From the NCBI GenBank assembly GCA_018660965.1, contig JABJJH010000363.1, forward strand, positions 1 through 14,828: DNA of 14,828 nucleotides. The letters run 5' to 3'. Source of the DNA: Rhodospirillaceae bacterium (lineage in GTDB: Bacteria > Pseudomonadota > Alphaproteobacteria > UBA8366 > GCA-2717185). Within the stretch, counting starts at the first letter, position 1. Each line of letters starts with the position of its first letter. A program made the translations under genes and the position numbers. This document shows positions 1 through 7,333 of the stretch, piece after piece. Under the pieces are notes generated by a model, which saw only the letters and a list, made by a program, of their open reading frames with translations, did not search any database and was not told the DNA's origin.

Positions 1-557
1 GCGGTTTGAACTGCTGGGAACATCAAATGATGCTTCCCAGTTACGCCCTCGCGGCGCAAGGGACACAGATTCATATCGCGGCCTGGCCGGGCAAGGAATC
101 CGGTGCGCCGGACGAACCGGTCTCCGTCTGGACGCGCCAATTATTACTCTCGAGGGCCTTCGCCTCTCAGGCTGGCGCATATGTCATCGCGGCTGGCGGT
201 GTGCGGTTACAGGAGCATGTGCCCGAACGTTATCTGGAACTATGTTCTCGTGAGCACACTGGCGACAGTTATATAATCGATCCCAGGGGTGAGATAATCG
301 CGGGGCCGGGTAAAGGCGAAACGATCCTGATCGCAAAAGGGTCAATGGAAGCCGTCTTAGCGGCGAAGATGGGGGCCGACATTGGCGGCCACTATTCCCG
401 ACCCGATCAACTGCAGTTATACATGGATGGCCAACCCTTGCGACGTTTTCGCCAAAGTCAGGAAAGTTTCAACGACATAACGGGCTTGAATTCCGAACAG
501 GTGTTACATGACAAGGAATCGCCACGGCTCGACGAGCCATTGCGCGTTGCTGGATGA
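1..557 (+). CDS. Nitrilase (carbon-nitrogen hydrolase superfamily), 5' end outside window
   Basis: This is the C-terminal portion of a nitrilase, which hydrolyses organic nitriles to the carboxylic acid and ammonia in the cytoplasm. The open frame runs in from the window edge. The first readable residues are GLNCWEH, the family's nucleophile-elbow motif, so the catalytic cysteine is at codon 12-14. The catalytic Glu and Lys that lie N-terminal to it in this family are outside the window. Further family signatures follow: a GTQIHIAAWPG stretch after the cysteine, a DPRGEIIAGP strand, and HYSRPDQLQLY near the C-terminus, which is typical of true nitrilases rather than amidases of the superfamily. 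About 184 residues are visible, roughly the last half of a nitrilase of 300-350 residues. The TTG at position 6 is internal, not the start. The stop lies inside the next gene, a GlxA-type regulator that may control this enzyme. The preferred substrate (aliphatic or aryl nitrile) cannot be read from this part. Confidence 0.9.
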   Translation, partial: GLNCWEHQMMLPSYALAAQGTQIHIAAWPGKESGAPDEPVSVWTRQLLLSRAFASQAGAYVIAAGGVRLQEHVPERYLELCSREHTGDSYIIDPRGEIIAGPGKGETILIAKGSMEAVLAAKMGADIGGHYSRPDQLQLYMDGQPLRRFRQSQESFNDITGLNSEQVLHDKESPRLDEPLRVAG

Positions 558-1608
558 TATTTGGAACCGAGGTCGACTCGGACATTTACCGCGACCCGTG
601 ATCCAGCGACTGATTTCGGCGATTGGCTTCGATAAGGTCGATATCCTCGACATTACGGGTCCCCTGTCGACATTCGCCGCCGTCAACCACATCATCGACC
701 GCGACTACGATAATATGCCCGGAGTCTACGAGTGCGAGGTGCTGGGTAAGGCGGTAGGACCGGTGAGGACATCGACCGGCGTGGCGCTGATGGCGGAGCG
801 TTCTTATCGACGTGTGCGCGGAGAGATCGATACCTTGATCGTGCCTGGCGCTGCCCGAAAATCAGTTACGAAGGCTCGCGCCGATAAACAACTTATCGCC
901 GCCATCCAACGCCTTACCCCGAAATCCCGGCGGGTCGCCTCAGTATGCACCGGCGCTTTCCTAATGGCCGAGGCGGGTCTTCTCGACGGCCATACGGTCG
1001 TCACGCATTGGGGGGCATGTGGTCGCCTCGCAAACGAATTTCCAAACCTTCGTGTCGATCCTGAACCGATTTTTATTCGAACCGGTTCTGTTTATTCGGC
1101 TGCCGGTAAAACGGCGGGGATCGATTTGGCGCTCGCCCTGATCGAAGAGGACCTAGGCCGTGATTGGGCGCTTGAAGTCTCCCGCTACATGGTAGTTCAC
1201 CTTAAACGGTCGGGTGGACAATCTCAGTTCAGTGTTCCCCTTCAGGCACAAATCAAGGACAGTGAGGCACTGAACGGTTTGCCAACTTGGATCACGAATA
1301 ATCTGGGTGCAGAACTGTCGGTCGCCGCTCTCGCCGAGCAAGCCGGAATGAGCGAAAGAAACTTCACACGAATTTTTCGTCAGGAATTGAGGACGACGCC
1401 CGCAAAATTTGTAGAGGCCGCTCGAGTAGAGGCTGCCAGACACAGAATAGAGGAAAGCACGTTGCCGTTGGAGACGCTTGCGCGTGATCTTGGCTTTGGA
1501 TCGGGGGAAAGACTGCGCCGCGCCTTCCAGCGGCGTTTTGGCGTTAGCCCCGACTATTATCGTGACCGATTTGGCCATTCGGCAGACAATTCGAGAATTA
1601 AGGTGTGA
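508..1608 (+). CDS. GlxA-family transcriptional regulator (DJ-1/PfpI domain + AraC HTH)
   Basis: This is a DNA-binding regulator of the GlxA type: an N-terminal DJ-1/PfpI-like ligand or oligomerisation domain (about residues 35-230) followed by an AraC-type double helix-turn-helix (about 262-352). Visible signatures are LDITGP near the N-terminus, the nucleophile-elbow-like SVCTGAF with Cys147, LLDGHTVVTHW after it, and FGVSPDYYRDRF in the second HTH. From the ATG at 508 the protein has 366 residues and overlaps the nitrilase by 50 nt, with AGGTG just upstream as a ribosome site. An in-frame GTG at 598 (codon 31) would put the start at the distance from LDITGP that is usual for the family and remove the overlap, but it lacks a good ribosome site, so the start is uncertain. 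Such regulators often control adjacent catabolic genes. Regulation of the nitrilase is an inference, and being downstream it may be co-transcribed with it. Confidence 0.9.
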   Translation: MTRNRHGSTSHCALLDDIWNRGRLGHLPRPVIQRLISAIGFDKVDILDITGPLSTFAAVNHIIDRDYDNMPGVYECEVLGKAVGPVRTSTGVALMAERSYRRVRGEIDTLIVPGAARKSVTKARADKQLIAAIQRLTPKSRRVASVCTGAFLMAEAGLLDGHTVVTHWGACGRLANEFPNLRVDPEPIFIRTGSVYSAAGKTAGIDLALALIEEDLGRDWALEVSRYMVVHLKRSGGQSQFSVPLQAQIKDSEALNGLPTWITNNLGAELSVAALAEQAGMSERNFTRIFRQELRTTPAKFVEAARVEAARHRIEESTLPLETLARDLGFGSGERLRRAFQRRFGVSPDYYRDRFGHSADNSRIKV

Positions 1609-1810
1609 CTTCACTTCGACAGGAAGCAGATGAAGACCACTGTTGGCTAATCGCGTCGGTTGTAGCTACATCGAATTGACGTCCACTATTTTCAGCGATT
1701 GCAGACGGTGACCGGCGGCGGCGAATCAGGTGATTTGGCTTGAGGCCGTGACCTTGGTTTCGTAGCGTTCCGGGATGAAGCGTCCATTTCAATATTTAAG
1801 CTAGCGCGCC

Positions 1811-3298
1811 GTGGGGCTTCTCATCACGTGCACGCTGGTCACGACCCTCTACGCAACCACGATCACCATCGCCAATGTGTCGCTGCCGCAAATTCAGGGC
1901 GCGCTGTCGGCCAGCCCCGATCAGGTTGCCTGGATCGTCACGTCCAATCTGATCGCGACGGCGGTGACCATTCCCCTGGCCGGTTGGATATCGGCCCGCT
2001 TTGGGCGCCGCCGCGCCATGATCTGGGGTGTCGCGGGCTTTGGCGTCGCCACCCTGATGTGCGGGCTCTCCACCTCGCTCGGCGAGCTCGTCTTTTGGCG
2101 TGTGCTGCAGTCGGGCTTTGGTTCACCGCTCACGCCGATTTCACAATCGGTCGTGATTGACGAGTTCACCGGAGAGAAGCGCGGGCCGGCGGTTGCGATC
2201 TACAGCATGGGCGTGGGCATCGCGCCCACGATTGCGCCGCTGCTCGGTGGTTATGTGAGCGAGGAAATTTCGTGGCATTGGGTCTTCTTCATCCTGCTCC
2301 CCATAGCGTTTGTCGCGTTTGTCGGCGTGTTGATATTCATCAAACCGGACCCACCGCGTAACGAGCGCGCAAAGCTCGATTGGACCGGTTTCCTGAGTCT
2401 GTCGATCGCCATCGCCTGTGTGCAGCTCATCCTGGATCGCGGTGAACGCGAGGAATGGTTCGACTCGATGGAGATCGTCCTCGAATTTTCCCTCGCGCTC
2501 CTGTGTGGCTGGATCTTCCTGGTGCATAGTCTGACGAGCGACCGTCCGTTCCTCGACCTGCGTCTGCTGCTCGAGCGGAATTTTGCATTGGGCATCGGCA
2601 TCGCGACGATATTCGGTATGCTGTTCGTCACGCCCATGGTGATGATTCCGGCAATGATCCAGCAGCTCAGGGACGTGCCCGAATTCACCGTCGGGCTTCT
2701 GATCGCCATGCGTGGGATTGGTACGGTGATTTCGCAGGTGATGATGATTTCCTTCGCCCATCGATGGAGCCCGCGGCTACTGTTTTTCATCGGCTTCGCC
2801 ATGCATACCTACGCGGGTCTGCTGATGGCGCGCTTCGATATGAACGTGTCGCTGTCCGAGATGGCCTGGGCGATGGCGATCCAGGGGTTAGGGGTTGGAT
2901 TTTTGTGGGTTCCCATGACATTGGTGACCTTCTCGAACTTCGACCCGCGCCGGTCGGCGGAAGGCATGACGCTGTTTCATTTCCTCCGCAGCATCGCCTC
3001 CAGCTATTACATATCGGCAAGCTTCGTGGTGGTTTTTCACACCCAGAAAATGAACTACAGCGATCTGGTGCAATGGATCAATCCATTCAACGACCGCCTC
3101 AGTTTCGGCGGCGTGATGGGCGGCTGGAATACCGAGAGCGCGACGGGCCTGGCCGGTATTGTGGGGGAGGTGACGCGCCAGGCGACGACCATCGGCTATA
3201 TAAATTCCTTTAATCTGTTCCTGTGGACCTCGCTGCTCGTCTATCCCCTTGTTGCATTGATCGTCTGGCCACCGCGAGGCTACCGGCCACGAGCCTAG
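1811..3298 (+). CDS. DHA2-family MFS transporter (EmrB/QacA-like, about 14 TM)
   Basis: This is an inner-membrane proton-coupled drug or metabolite transporter of the major facilitator superfamily, DHA2 branch. The 495 residues contain about 14 hydrophobic segments. Signatures are IANVSLPQIQGAL at the end of TM1, SPDQVAWIVTSNLIA in TM2, motif A (GWISARFGRRR, residues 58-68) in the TM2-TM3 loop, and a motif C-like APTIAPLLGG (138-147) followed by WHWVFF. EmrB-type proteins usually start 10-25 residues before TM1. Here the first usable codon is GTG 1811, because an in-frame TAG lies two codons upstream at 1802. An in-frame ATG at 1775 precedes that TAG, suggesting that a short cytosolic N-terminus has been lost or never existed. 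Substrate is unknown; no EmrA-type membrane fusion gene is adjacent. The stop codon TAG falls in the left boundary of a palindromic element (3295-3412). Confidence 0.88.
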   Translation: MGLLITCTLVTTLYATTITIANVSLPQIQGALSASPDQVAWIVTSNLIATAVTIPLAGWISARFGRRRAMIWGVAGFGVATLMCGLSTSLGELVFWRVLQSGFGSPLTPISQSVVIDEFTGEKRGPAVAIYSMGVGIAPTIAPLLGGYVSEEISWHWVFFILLPIAFVAFVGVLIFIKPDPPRNERAKLDWTGFLSLSIAIACVQLILDRGEREEWFDSMEIVLEFSLALLCGWIFLVHSLTSDRPFLDLRLLLERNFALGIGIATIFGMLFVTPMVMIPAMIQQLRDVPEFTVGLLIAMRGIGTVISQVMMISFAHRWSPRLLFFIGFAMHTYAGLLMARFDMNVSLSEMAWAMAIQGLGVGFLWVPMTLVTFSNFDPRRSAEGMTLFHFLRSIASSYYISASFVVVFHTQKMNYSDLVQWINPFNDRLSFGGVMGGWNTESATGLAGIVGEVTRQATTIGYINSFNLFLWTSLLVYPLVALIVWPPRGYRPRA

Positions 3299-3412
3299 TG
3301 GTGCAACCGAAACGGATGGTTCCCATCCGTTTCGGTTGCACCACCAGATCAATATGTTGGTGGTCTGATTCACGAAAGGCTTGGGAACCAAGCGTTTCGA
3401 TCAGACCACTAG
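3295..3412. repeat. Palindromic MITE-like element, copy A (two hairpins, CTAG-flanked)
   Basis: This stretch is bounded by CTAG on both sides, giving a TA duplication at 3296-3297 and 3410-3411 around 112 bp. It folds into two hairpins. The first is a perfect 22-bp inverted repeat (3298-3319 with 3323-3344) with a TTC loop. The second is imperfect, with arms in 3359-3408, closing with GTGGTCTGAT and ATCAGACCAC around a GAA loop. The two ends read inward as GTGGTGCAACCGAAACG and GTGGTCTGATCGAAACG, an imperfect terminal inverted repeat. It has no coding capacity. A related, shorter copy in inverse orientation lies at 12661-12732. TA target duplication is the hallmark of IS630/Tc1-mariner transposition, so a non-autonomous element of that group is the best reading. 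A REP-like extragenic palindrome is the alternative. Sitting at the stop of the MFS gene, it could also act as a transcript-end structure. Confidence 0.8.
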
Positions 3413-3458
3413 CGCCCGCCCGGCGCATAATGGAAACGTTTGTTGGGAGTAAGTCGCC

Positions 3459-5435
3459 ATGCAGTTTCATCTCAACGGGTTCCGGACCGGTGATCCGGGC
3501 GTGTCGGAAGCGGCGGCGGGCGGACGCGAACCCGGACCACCGCGCCGTCCGGGCGAGGATGTCGATGTTTTGATTGTGGGGTGCGGGCCGGCCGGCCTGG
3601 CGCTGGCGGCGCAACTGGCGGCCTTTCCCGAGATCAAGACCCGCATCGTTGAACAAAAATCCGGCCCCTTGCTGGTCGGGCAAGCCGATGGCGTCGCCTG
3701 CCGAACGATGGAGATGTTCCACGCCTATGGCTTTAGCGAACGCGTATTAAAAGAATCCTACTGGGTCAACGAAACGTCCTTCTGGAAGCCAAACGAAAAT
3801 AACCCGACGGAAATTGTCCGTAGCCGCAGGATCCAGGACACCGAAGACGGGTTGTCGGAATTCCCGCACGTAATTTTGAATCAGGCCCGCGTACACGATT
3901 TCTTTTTGGACGCCATGCGCCATGCGCCGTCACAATTGGAGCCCGATTACGCGCGGCGCCTGGTTGGACTGACCCTCGATCCGGAGATCGCGGCCGAGGA
4001 CGTTGACGTAACCGGACAAACGGACGGGACGTCCCATCCGGTTACCGTCACGCTGGAGCGAGTCGACGCTGGGCATGAAGGACGGATGGAGACCATCAAG
4101 GCGCGCTACGTGGTCGGATGCGATGGCGCGCGCAGCGCCGTCCGGACAGCGCTTGGACGGGTCCTGCACGGGGATTCAGCCAATCAGGCATGGGGGGTCA
4201 TGGATGTTCTGGCCGTGACCGATTTCCCCGATATCCGTCTGAAAACGGTAATTCATTCGGCCCATGAAGGCGGCGTTCTGATCATTCCGAGGGAAGGCGG
4301 TTATATGGTTCGCCTTTATATCGAGCTCGACAAGCTCAACGAAAACGAACGCGTCTCAAGCAAAAGCATAACCGCCGATCACCTGATCGCTGCGGCGCAA
4401 CGGATCATCCGGCCTTACACGTTGAGCGTGAAGGAAATCGCCTGGTGGTCCGTCTATGAGATCGCACAGGGTCTTTGCGACAAATTCGACGATGTGCAGG
4501 CCGAGGACGAAGCGGCGCGGTATCCGCACGTTTTCATCGCTGGCGACGCCTGTCATACGCACAGCCCGAAAGCGGGCCAGGGCATGAACGTCTCTATGCA
4601 GGATAGTTTCAATCTGGGTTGGAAACTGGCGTCGGTCCTACAGGGACAGTGCGCCCCTCAAATCCTCCACACCTATTCCGCCGAACGGCGCGCCGTCGCC
4701 AAGGAACTGATCGATTTCGATCGCGAGTTCGCCAAGATGTTCAGCGCGCCGCCGACGACCACGGGCGCCGCCAACAGCGAAAGTGTCGATCCGGCGGAAT
4801 TCCAAAAATATTTCGTGCGCCACGGGCGTTTCACCGCGGGAACGGCCACCCGGTATGAGCCGTCCCTCATCTCCGCCGAGCCAACCCATCAGCATCTCGC
4901 CCGTGGCCTGATCATCGGTATGCGGTTCCATTCCGCCCCCGTCATCCGCCTTGCGGACGCCAGGCCCGTTCATCTGGGCCACACCGTCGAAGCGGACGGC
5001 CGCTGGCGCCTCTTCGCATTTAGCGGCGCCGAGGATCCCGCCGGTTCGTCGTCCGGCATCCGGGCTTTATGCGATTTTCTGAGCAACGCCGCCGACTCGC
5101 CCGTTCGGCGATACACGCCGCCGGGCGCGAATTTGGATTCCATGATCGATGTCCGGGCCGTCTTCCAGCAAGGCTGCCGCAACCTCGCCGTGGAGGCCAT
5201 GCCGGCGTTCCTGTTGCCGCAGAAGGGCCGGTATGGGCTTCGGGATTATGAAAAAATGTTCTGTCCCGACCAGAACACCGGTCAGGATATCTTCGACATG
5301 CGGGGGATCAACCGGGACAATGGCTGTATGGTCGTCGTGCGACCGGACCAGCATGTTGCGAATGTTCTGCCGTTGAATGCATATGCCGAGCTGACGGCGT
5401 TCTTTGACGGCTTCATGATGCTGAAACGCCGCTGA
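3459..5435 (+). CDS. FAD-dependent aromatic hydroxylase (phenol 2-monooxygenase / 3-hydroxybenzoate 4-monooxygenase family)
   Basis: This is a single-component, NAD(P)H-dependent flavoprotein that hydroxylates a phenolic ring with O2 in the cytoplasm. The 658 residues match the three-domain architecture of phenol hydroxylase and MobA. The N-terminal FAD-binding Rossmann motif is DVLIVGCGPAGLALA (GxGxxG at 41-46). The DG motif is GCDGARSAVR (Asp222-Gly223). The FAD-ribityl GD motif is AGDACHTHSPKAGQGMN (Gly362-Asp363). A C-terminal thioredoxin-like dimerisation domain runs from about residue 480 to the end. A GGGAG-like ribosome site about 8 nt before ATG 3459 supports the start. The N-terminal 35 residues before the Rossmann fold are typical of this subgroup. 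The exact substrate (phenol, 3-hydroxybenzoate or another hydroxyaromatic) is not decidable by eye. The gene follows a transporter on the same strand, with the palindromic element between, and ends 9 nt from the convergent msrP. Confidence 0.88.
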   Translation: MQFHLNGFRTGDPGVSEAAAGGREPGPPRRPGEDVDVLIVGCGPAGLALAAQLAAFPEIKTRIVEQKSGPLLVGQADGVACRTMEMFHAYGFSERVLKESYWVNETSFWKPNENNPTEIVRSRRIQDTEDGLSEFPHVILNQARVHDFFLDAMRHAPSQLEPDYARRLVGLTLDPEIAAEDVDVTGQTDGTSHPVTVTLERVDAGHEGRMETIKARYVVGCDGARSAVRTALGRVLHGDSANQAWGVMDVLAVTDFPDIRLKTVIHSAHEGGVLIIPREGGYMVRLYIELDKLNENERVSSKSITADHLIAAAQRIIRPYTLSVKEIAWWSVYEIAQGLCDKFDDVQAEDEAARYPHVFIAGDACHTHSPKAGQGMNVSMQDSFNLGWKLASVLQGQCAPQILHTYSAERRAVAKELIDFDREFAKMFSAPPTTTGAANSESVDPAEFQKYFVRHGRFTAGTATRYEPSLISAEPTHQHLARGLIIGMRFHSAPVIRLADARPVHLGHTVEADGRWRLFAFSGAEDPAGSSSGIRALCDFLSNAADSPVRRYTPPGANLDSMIDVRAVFQQGCRNLAVEAMPAFLLPQKGRYGLRDYEKMFCPDQNTGQDIFDMRGINRDNGCMVVVRPDQHVANVLPLNAYAELTAFFDGFMMLKRR

Positions 5436-5444
5436 GCGAACCGG

Positions 5445-6407
5445 TTACGTGAACAGCCGCTCGCCCTTCATGTCCTTGTACAGATCGGCGACGAAGTCAC
5501 CGTAGCCGTTATACAGCAGCGTCGGGACGCGCTTGTTGGACCCCAGCACGCGTTCCGTCGCCTGGCTCCACCGCACATGATCGACCTTGGGGTTCACGTT
5601 GGCCCAGAACCCGTATTCGCGTTTCTGGATGACTTGCCAAAAGCTGAGCGGCCGTTTGTTGGTGAAGGTGAACCGGACGATGGATTTGGTCGATTTGAAT
5701 CCGTATTTCCACGGCACGGCCAAGCGCAACGGCGCGCCATTCTGTTTCGGCATCGGTTTGCCGTACATGCCCGTGGCGATGAAGGCCAGATCGTTCGTCG
5801 CCTCCGCGATGCTCAACCCTTCGGTATAGGGCCAGGGATACCAGAACTGTCGCAGCCCCGGCATGGTTTCCTTGTCGGCCAGGGTTTCCATCCGCACGTA
5901 TTTGGCGCCGCTTAACGGCTTGGCGAAATCGACGAGGGCGCGAAAGGGAAACCCCGACCAGGGCACCGCCATCGACCACGCCTCCACGCACCGGTGCCGG
6001 TACAGGCGTTCCTCGATCTGCATTTTTCGGACAAGGTCGTCGAAATCAATTTCGATTTCCTTCTCCACCATCCCGTCGAGCTTTATTGACCAGGGTCGGA
6101 TTTTCAGTTTTTGCGCCGCTTCCGAAATTTTCTTGTGGCTGCCGAATTCGTAGAAATTGTTATAGGTCAGCGCATCTTTTTCCGCTGTCAGGGGACGGTC
6201 CAGTTTGTATGTTTCGTTGCGGGGGCCGGGGTACAGGTCCGCGGTCGGGTCCACCATTTTGGCCGCCGCCGCCGCGGGCGCCGCGCCCGCCAACAGGATC
6301 GGACCCGCGCCCAGCGTCTTGATCAGCTTGCGTCGTTGCAGAAACACCGATTCGTCCGTGGCCATGGATTCCGGCAGTTCCCAACCCCGTTTGCGCTTAA
6401 AAAACAT
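5445..6407 (-). CDS. msrP: Protein-methionine-sulfoxide reductase catalytic subunit MsrP
   Basis: MsrP (YedY) is a periplasmic molybdopterin enzyme that reduces methionine sulfoxide in oxidatively damaged envelope proteins, using electrons from the membrane haem protein MsrQ. The 320-residue protein carries a Tat signal: RRKLIKTLG (twin Arg 25-26), then a hydrophobic stretch and an Ala-rich cleavage region up to about residue 49. The sulfite-oxidase-fold core includes YRHRCVEAWSMAVPWSGFP, whose Cys140 is the molybdenum ligand. Other family blocks are NNFYEFG near 83-89, FWYPWPYTEGL, and MPKQNGAPLRL followed by VPWKYGFKS. Length is close to the E. coli protein. The start is supported by AAAGGGA upstream of ATG 6407. 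The usual partner gene msrQ is absent on either side within the window: the gene converges on the hydroxylase and diverges from a DUF4126 gene. The electron donor is therefore encoded elsewhere or differs. Confidence 0.95.
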   Translation of the reverse strand: MFFKRKRGWELPESMATDESVFLQRRKLIKTLGAGPILLAGAAPAAAAAKMVDPTADLYPGPRNETYKLDRPLTAEKDALTYNNFYEFGSHKKISEAAQKLKIRPWSIKLDGMVEKEIEIDFDDLVRKMQIEERLYRHRCVEAWSMAVPWSGFPFRALVDFAKPLSGAKYVRMETLADKETMPGLRQFWYPWPYTEGLSIAEATNDLAFIATGMYGKPMPKQNGAPLRLAVPWKYGFKSTKSIVRFTFTNKRPLSFWQVIQKREYGFWANVNPKVDHVRWSQATERVLGSNKRVPTLLYNGYGDFVADLYKDMKGERLFT

Positions 6408-6511
6408 CCCATGATCCCTTTAACGGTCAATGTGCGTGTTGAGGATACAAACTAGGCCGCTTCGGTCGTTACGGAAATTCAATTCAAAGTGATCCACAAA
6501 GTATCCCCCCC

Positions 6512-7297
6512 ATGCCGGGTACGAGCACGGGCGTCGGAACGGCGGCCATTGCCATTTTTGTCGGCGGAACCCATGTTTACCGGATGCGGCGCGGCGCCGT
6601 GCAAATCTTTACCGGAGAGACCGTGGAAGCCCTCCAAATCCTATCCCTGGCGCTTGGCGCCGCATGGGCCAGCGGCGTTAATATATACGCTGTCGTCCTG
6701 TTTCTGGGCGGCTTGGGCGCGCTAGGCGTCATCGACCTGCCGGGCGGATTGGATGTTTTGTCGAATCCCGCCGTTTTGATCACCGCCGGGATAATTTACG
6801 TCGTTGAATTTTTCGCCGACAAGATTCCCGGCGTCGATTCGCTCTGGGACGCGATTCACACCTTTATTCGTATTCCCGCCGGGGCGTTACTGGCGGCCGG
6901 CGCGGTGATGGATATCGGCGAACCCTATCAGGTCGCCGCCGCGTTGCTGTTGGGCGGCGCCGTCGCGGCGGGAAGCCATGCGACGAAGGCCGGCGCCCGC
7001 GCGGCGATCAACACGTCGCCGGAACCATTCACCAACTGGGCGGCGTCCATCGCCGAAGATGTTCTCGTCGTGGGTGGATTATCGCTCGCGCTGTTCAGCC
7101 CGTTGGTGTTTTTCGGGTTTTTCCTTCTGTTCATCGTGTTCGCGATATGGCTGCTGCCCAAATTATGGCGTATCCTGCGCGGCCTGATCGCCCGGCTGGG
7201 TGGCAGGGCGTCCAGCGAAAGGATGCCTGCGTCCGCCAAAACCAGGGGATTCAAACTGTCTCTGATTCGGCCCGATGACCGGCGAGACCCGGAGTAA
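6512..7297 (+). CDS. DUF4126 domain-containing integral membrane protein
   Basis: This is a hydrophobic protein of unknown biochemical role matching the DUF4126 family. Recognisable blocks are LALGAAWASGVNIYAVV, YVVEFFADKIPGVDSLWD, HTFIRIPAGALLAAGA, AGSHATKAGARAAINTSPEPFTNWA and LLPKLWRILRGL, with about five to six membrane segments and a basic cytosolic C-terminal tail. The ATG at 6512 gives 261 residues but has no obvious ribosome site, and the family usually starts a few residues before the first helix. In-frame starts at ATG 6584 or GTG 6623 (preceded by GGAGAG) would give 237 or 224 residues and may be the true start. The gene is divergent from msrP and ends 36 nt before the PBP1A-type gene, so the two are probably co-transcribed, which hints at an envelope role. 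No function should be assigned beyond that. Confidence 0.82.
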   Translation: MPGTSTGVGTAAIAIFVGGTHVYRMRRGAVQIFTGETVEALQILSLALGAAWASGVNIYAVVLFLGGLGALGVIDLPGGLDVLSNPAVLITAGIIYVVEFFADKIPGVDSLWDAIHTFIRIPAGALLAAGAVMDIGEPYQVAAALLLGGAVAAGSHATKAGARAAINTSPEPFTNWAASIAEDVLVVGGLSLALFSPLVFFGFFLLFIVFAIWLLPKLWRILRGLIARLGGRASSERMPASAKTRGFKLSLIRPDDRRDPE

Positions 7298-7333
7298 CAT
7301 GACCCCTGACAACCCCTGTTCCCGCGAGGCCGC

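Noticed and set aside
1153..1614. 153-residue frame antisense to the GlxA regulator
   Set aside because: It lies opposite a gene with clear family motifs and shows no recognisable domain.
1800..1806. GCTAGCG before the transporter, as a possible excision footprint of the palindromic element
   Set aside because: CTAG occurs about a dozen times in the window and no other element sequence flanks this one, so a footprint cannot be claimed.
1609..1810. Intergenic spacer as a possible relic gene or small RNA
   Set aside because: No conserved peptide in any frame, no strong hairpin with a T-tract and no promoter boxes were visible.
2141..2802. Two long antisense frames (206 and 183 residues) opposite the MFS gene
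   Set aside because: Their compositions (His/Arg/Asp-rich, low hydrophobicity) are typical of shadows of a membrane protein gene.
3210..3722. Open frames of 116 and 170 residues crossing the palindromic element on both strands
   Set aside because: The predicted peptides mirror each other because the DNA is palindromic, and they overlap the real transporter and hydroxylase genes. They are by-products of the element.
5436..5444. Bidirectional terminator between the convergent hydroxylase and msrP genes
   Set aside because: Only 9 nt separate the stops and no stem-loop is visible there.
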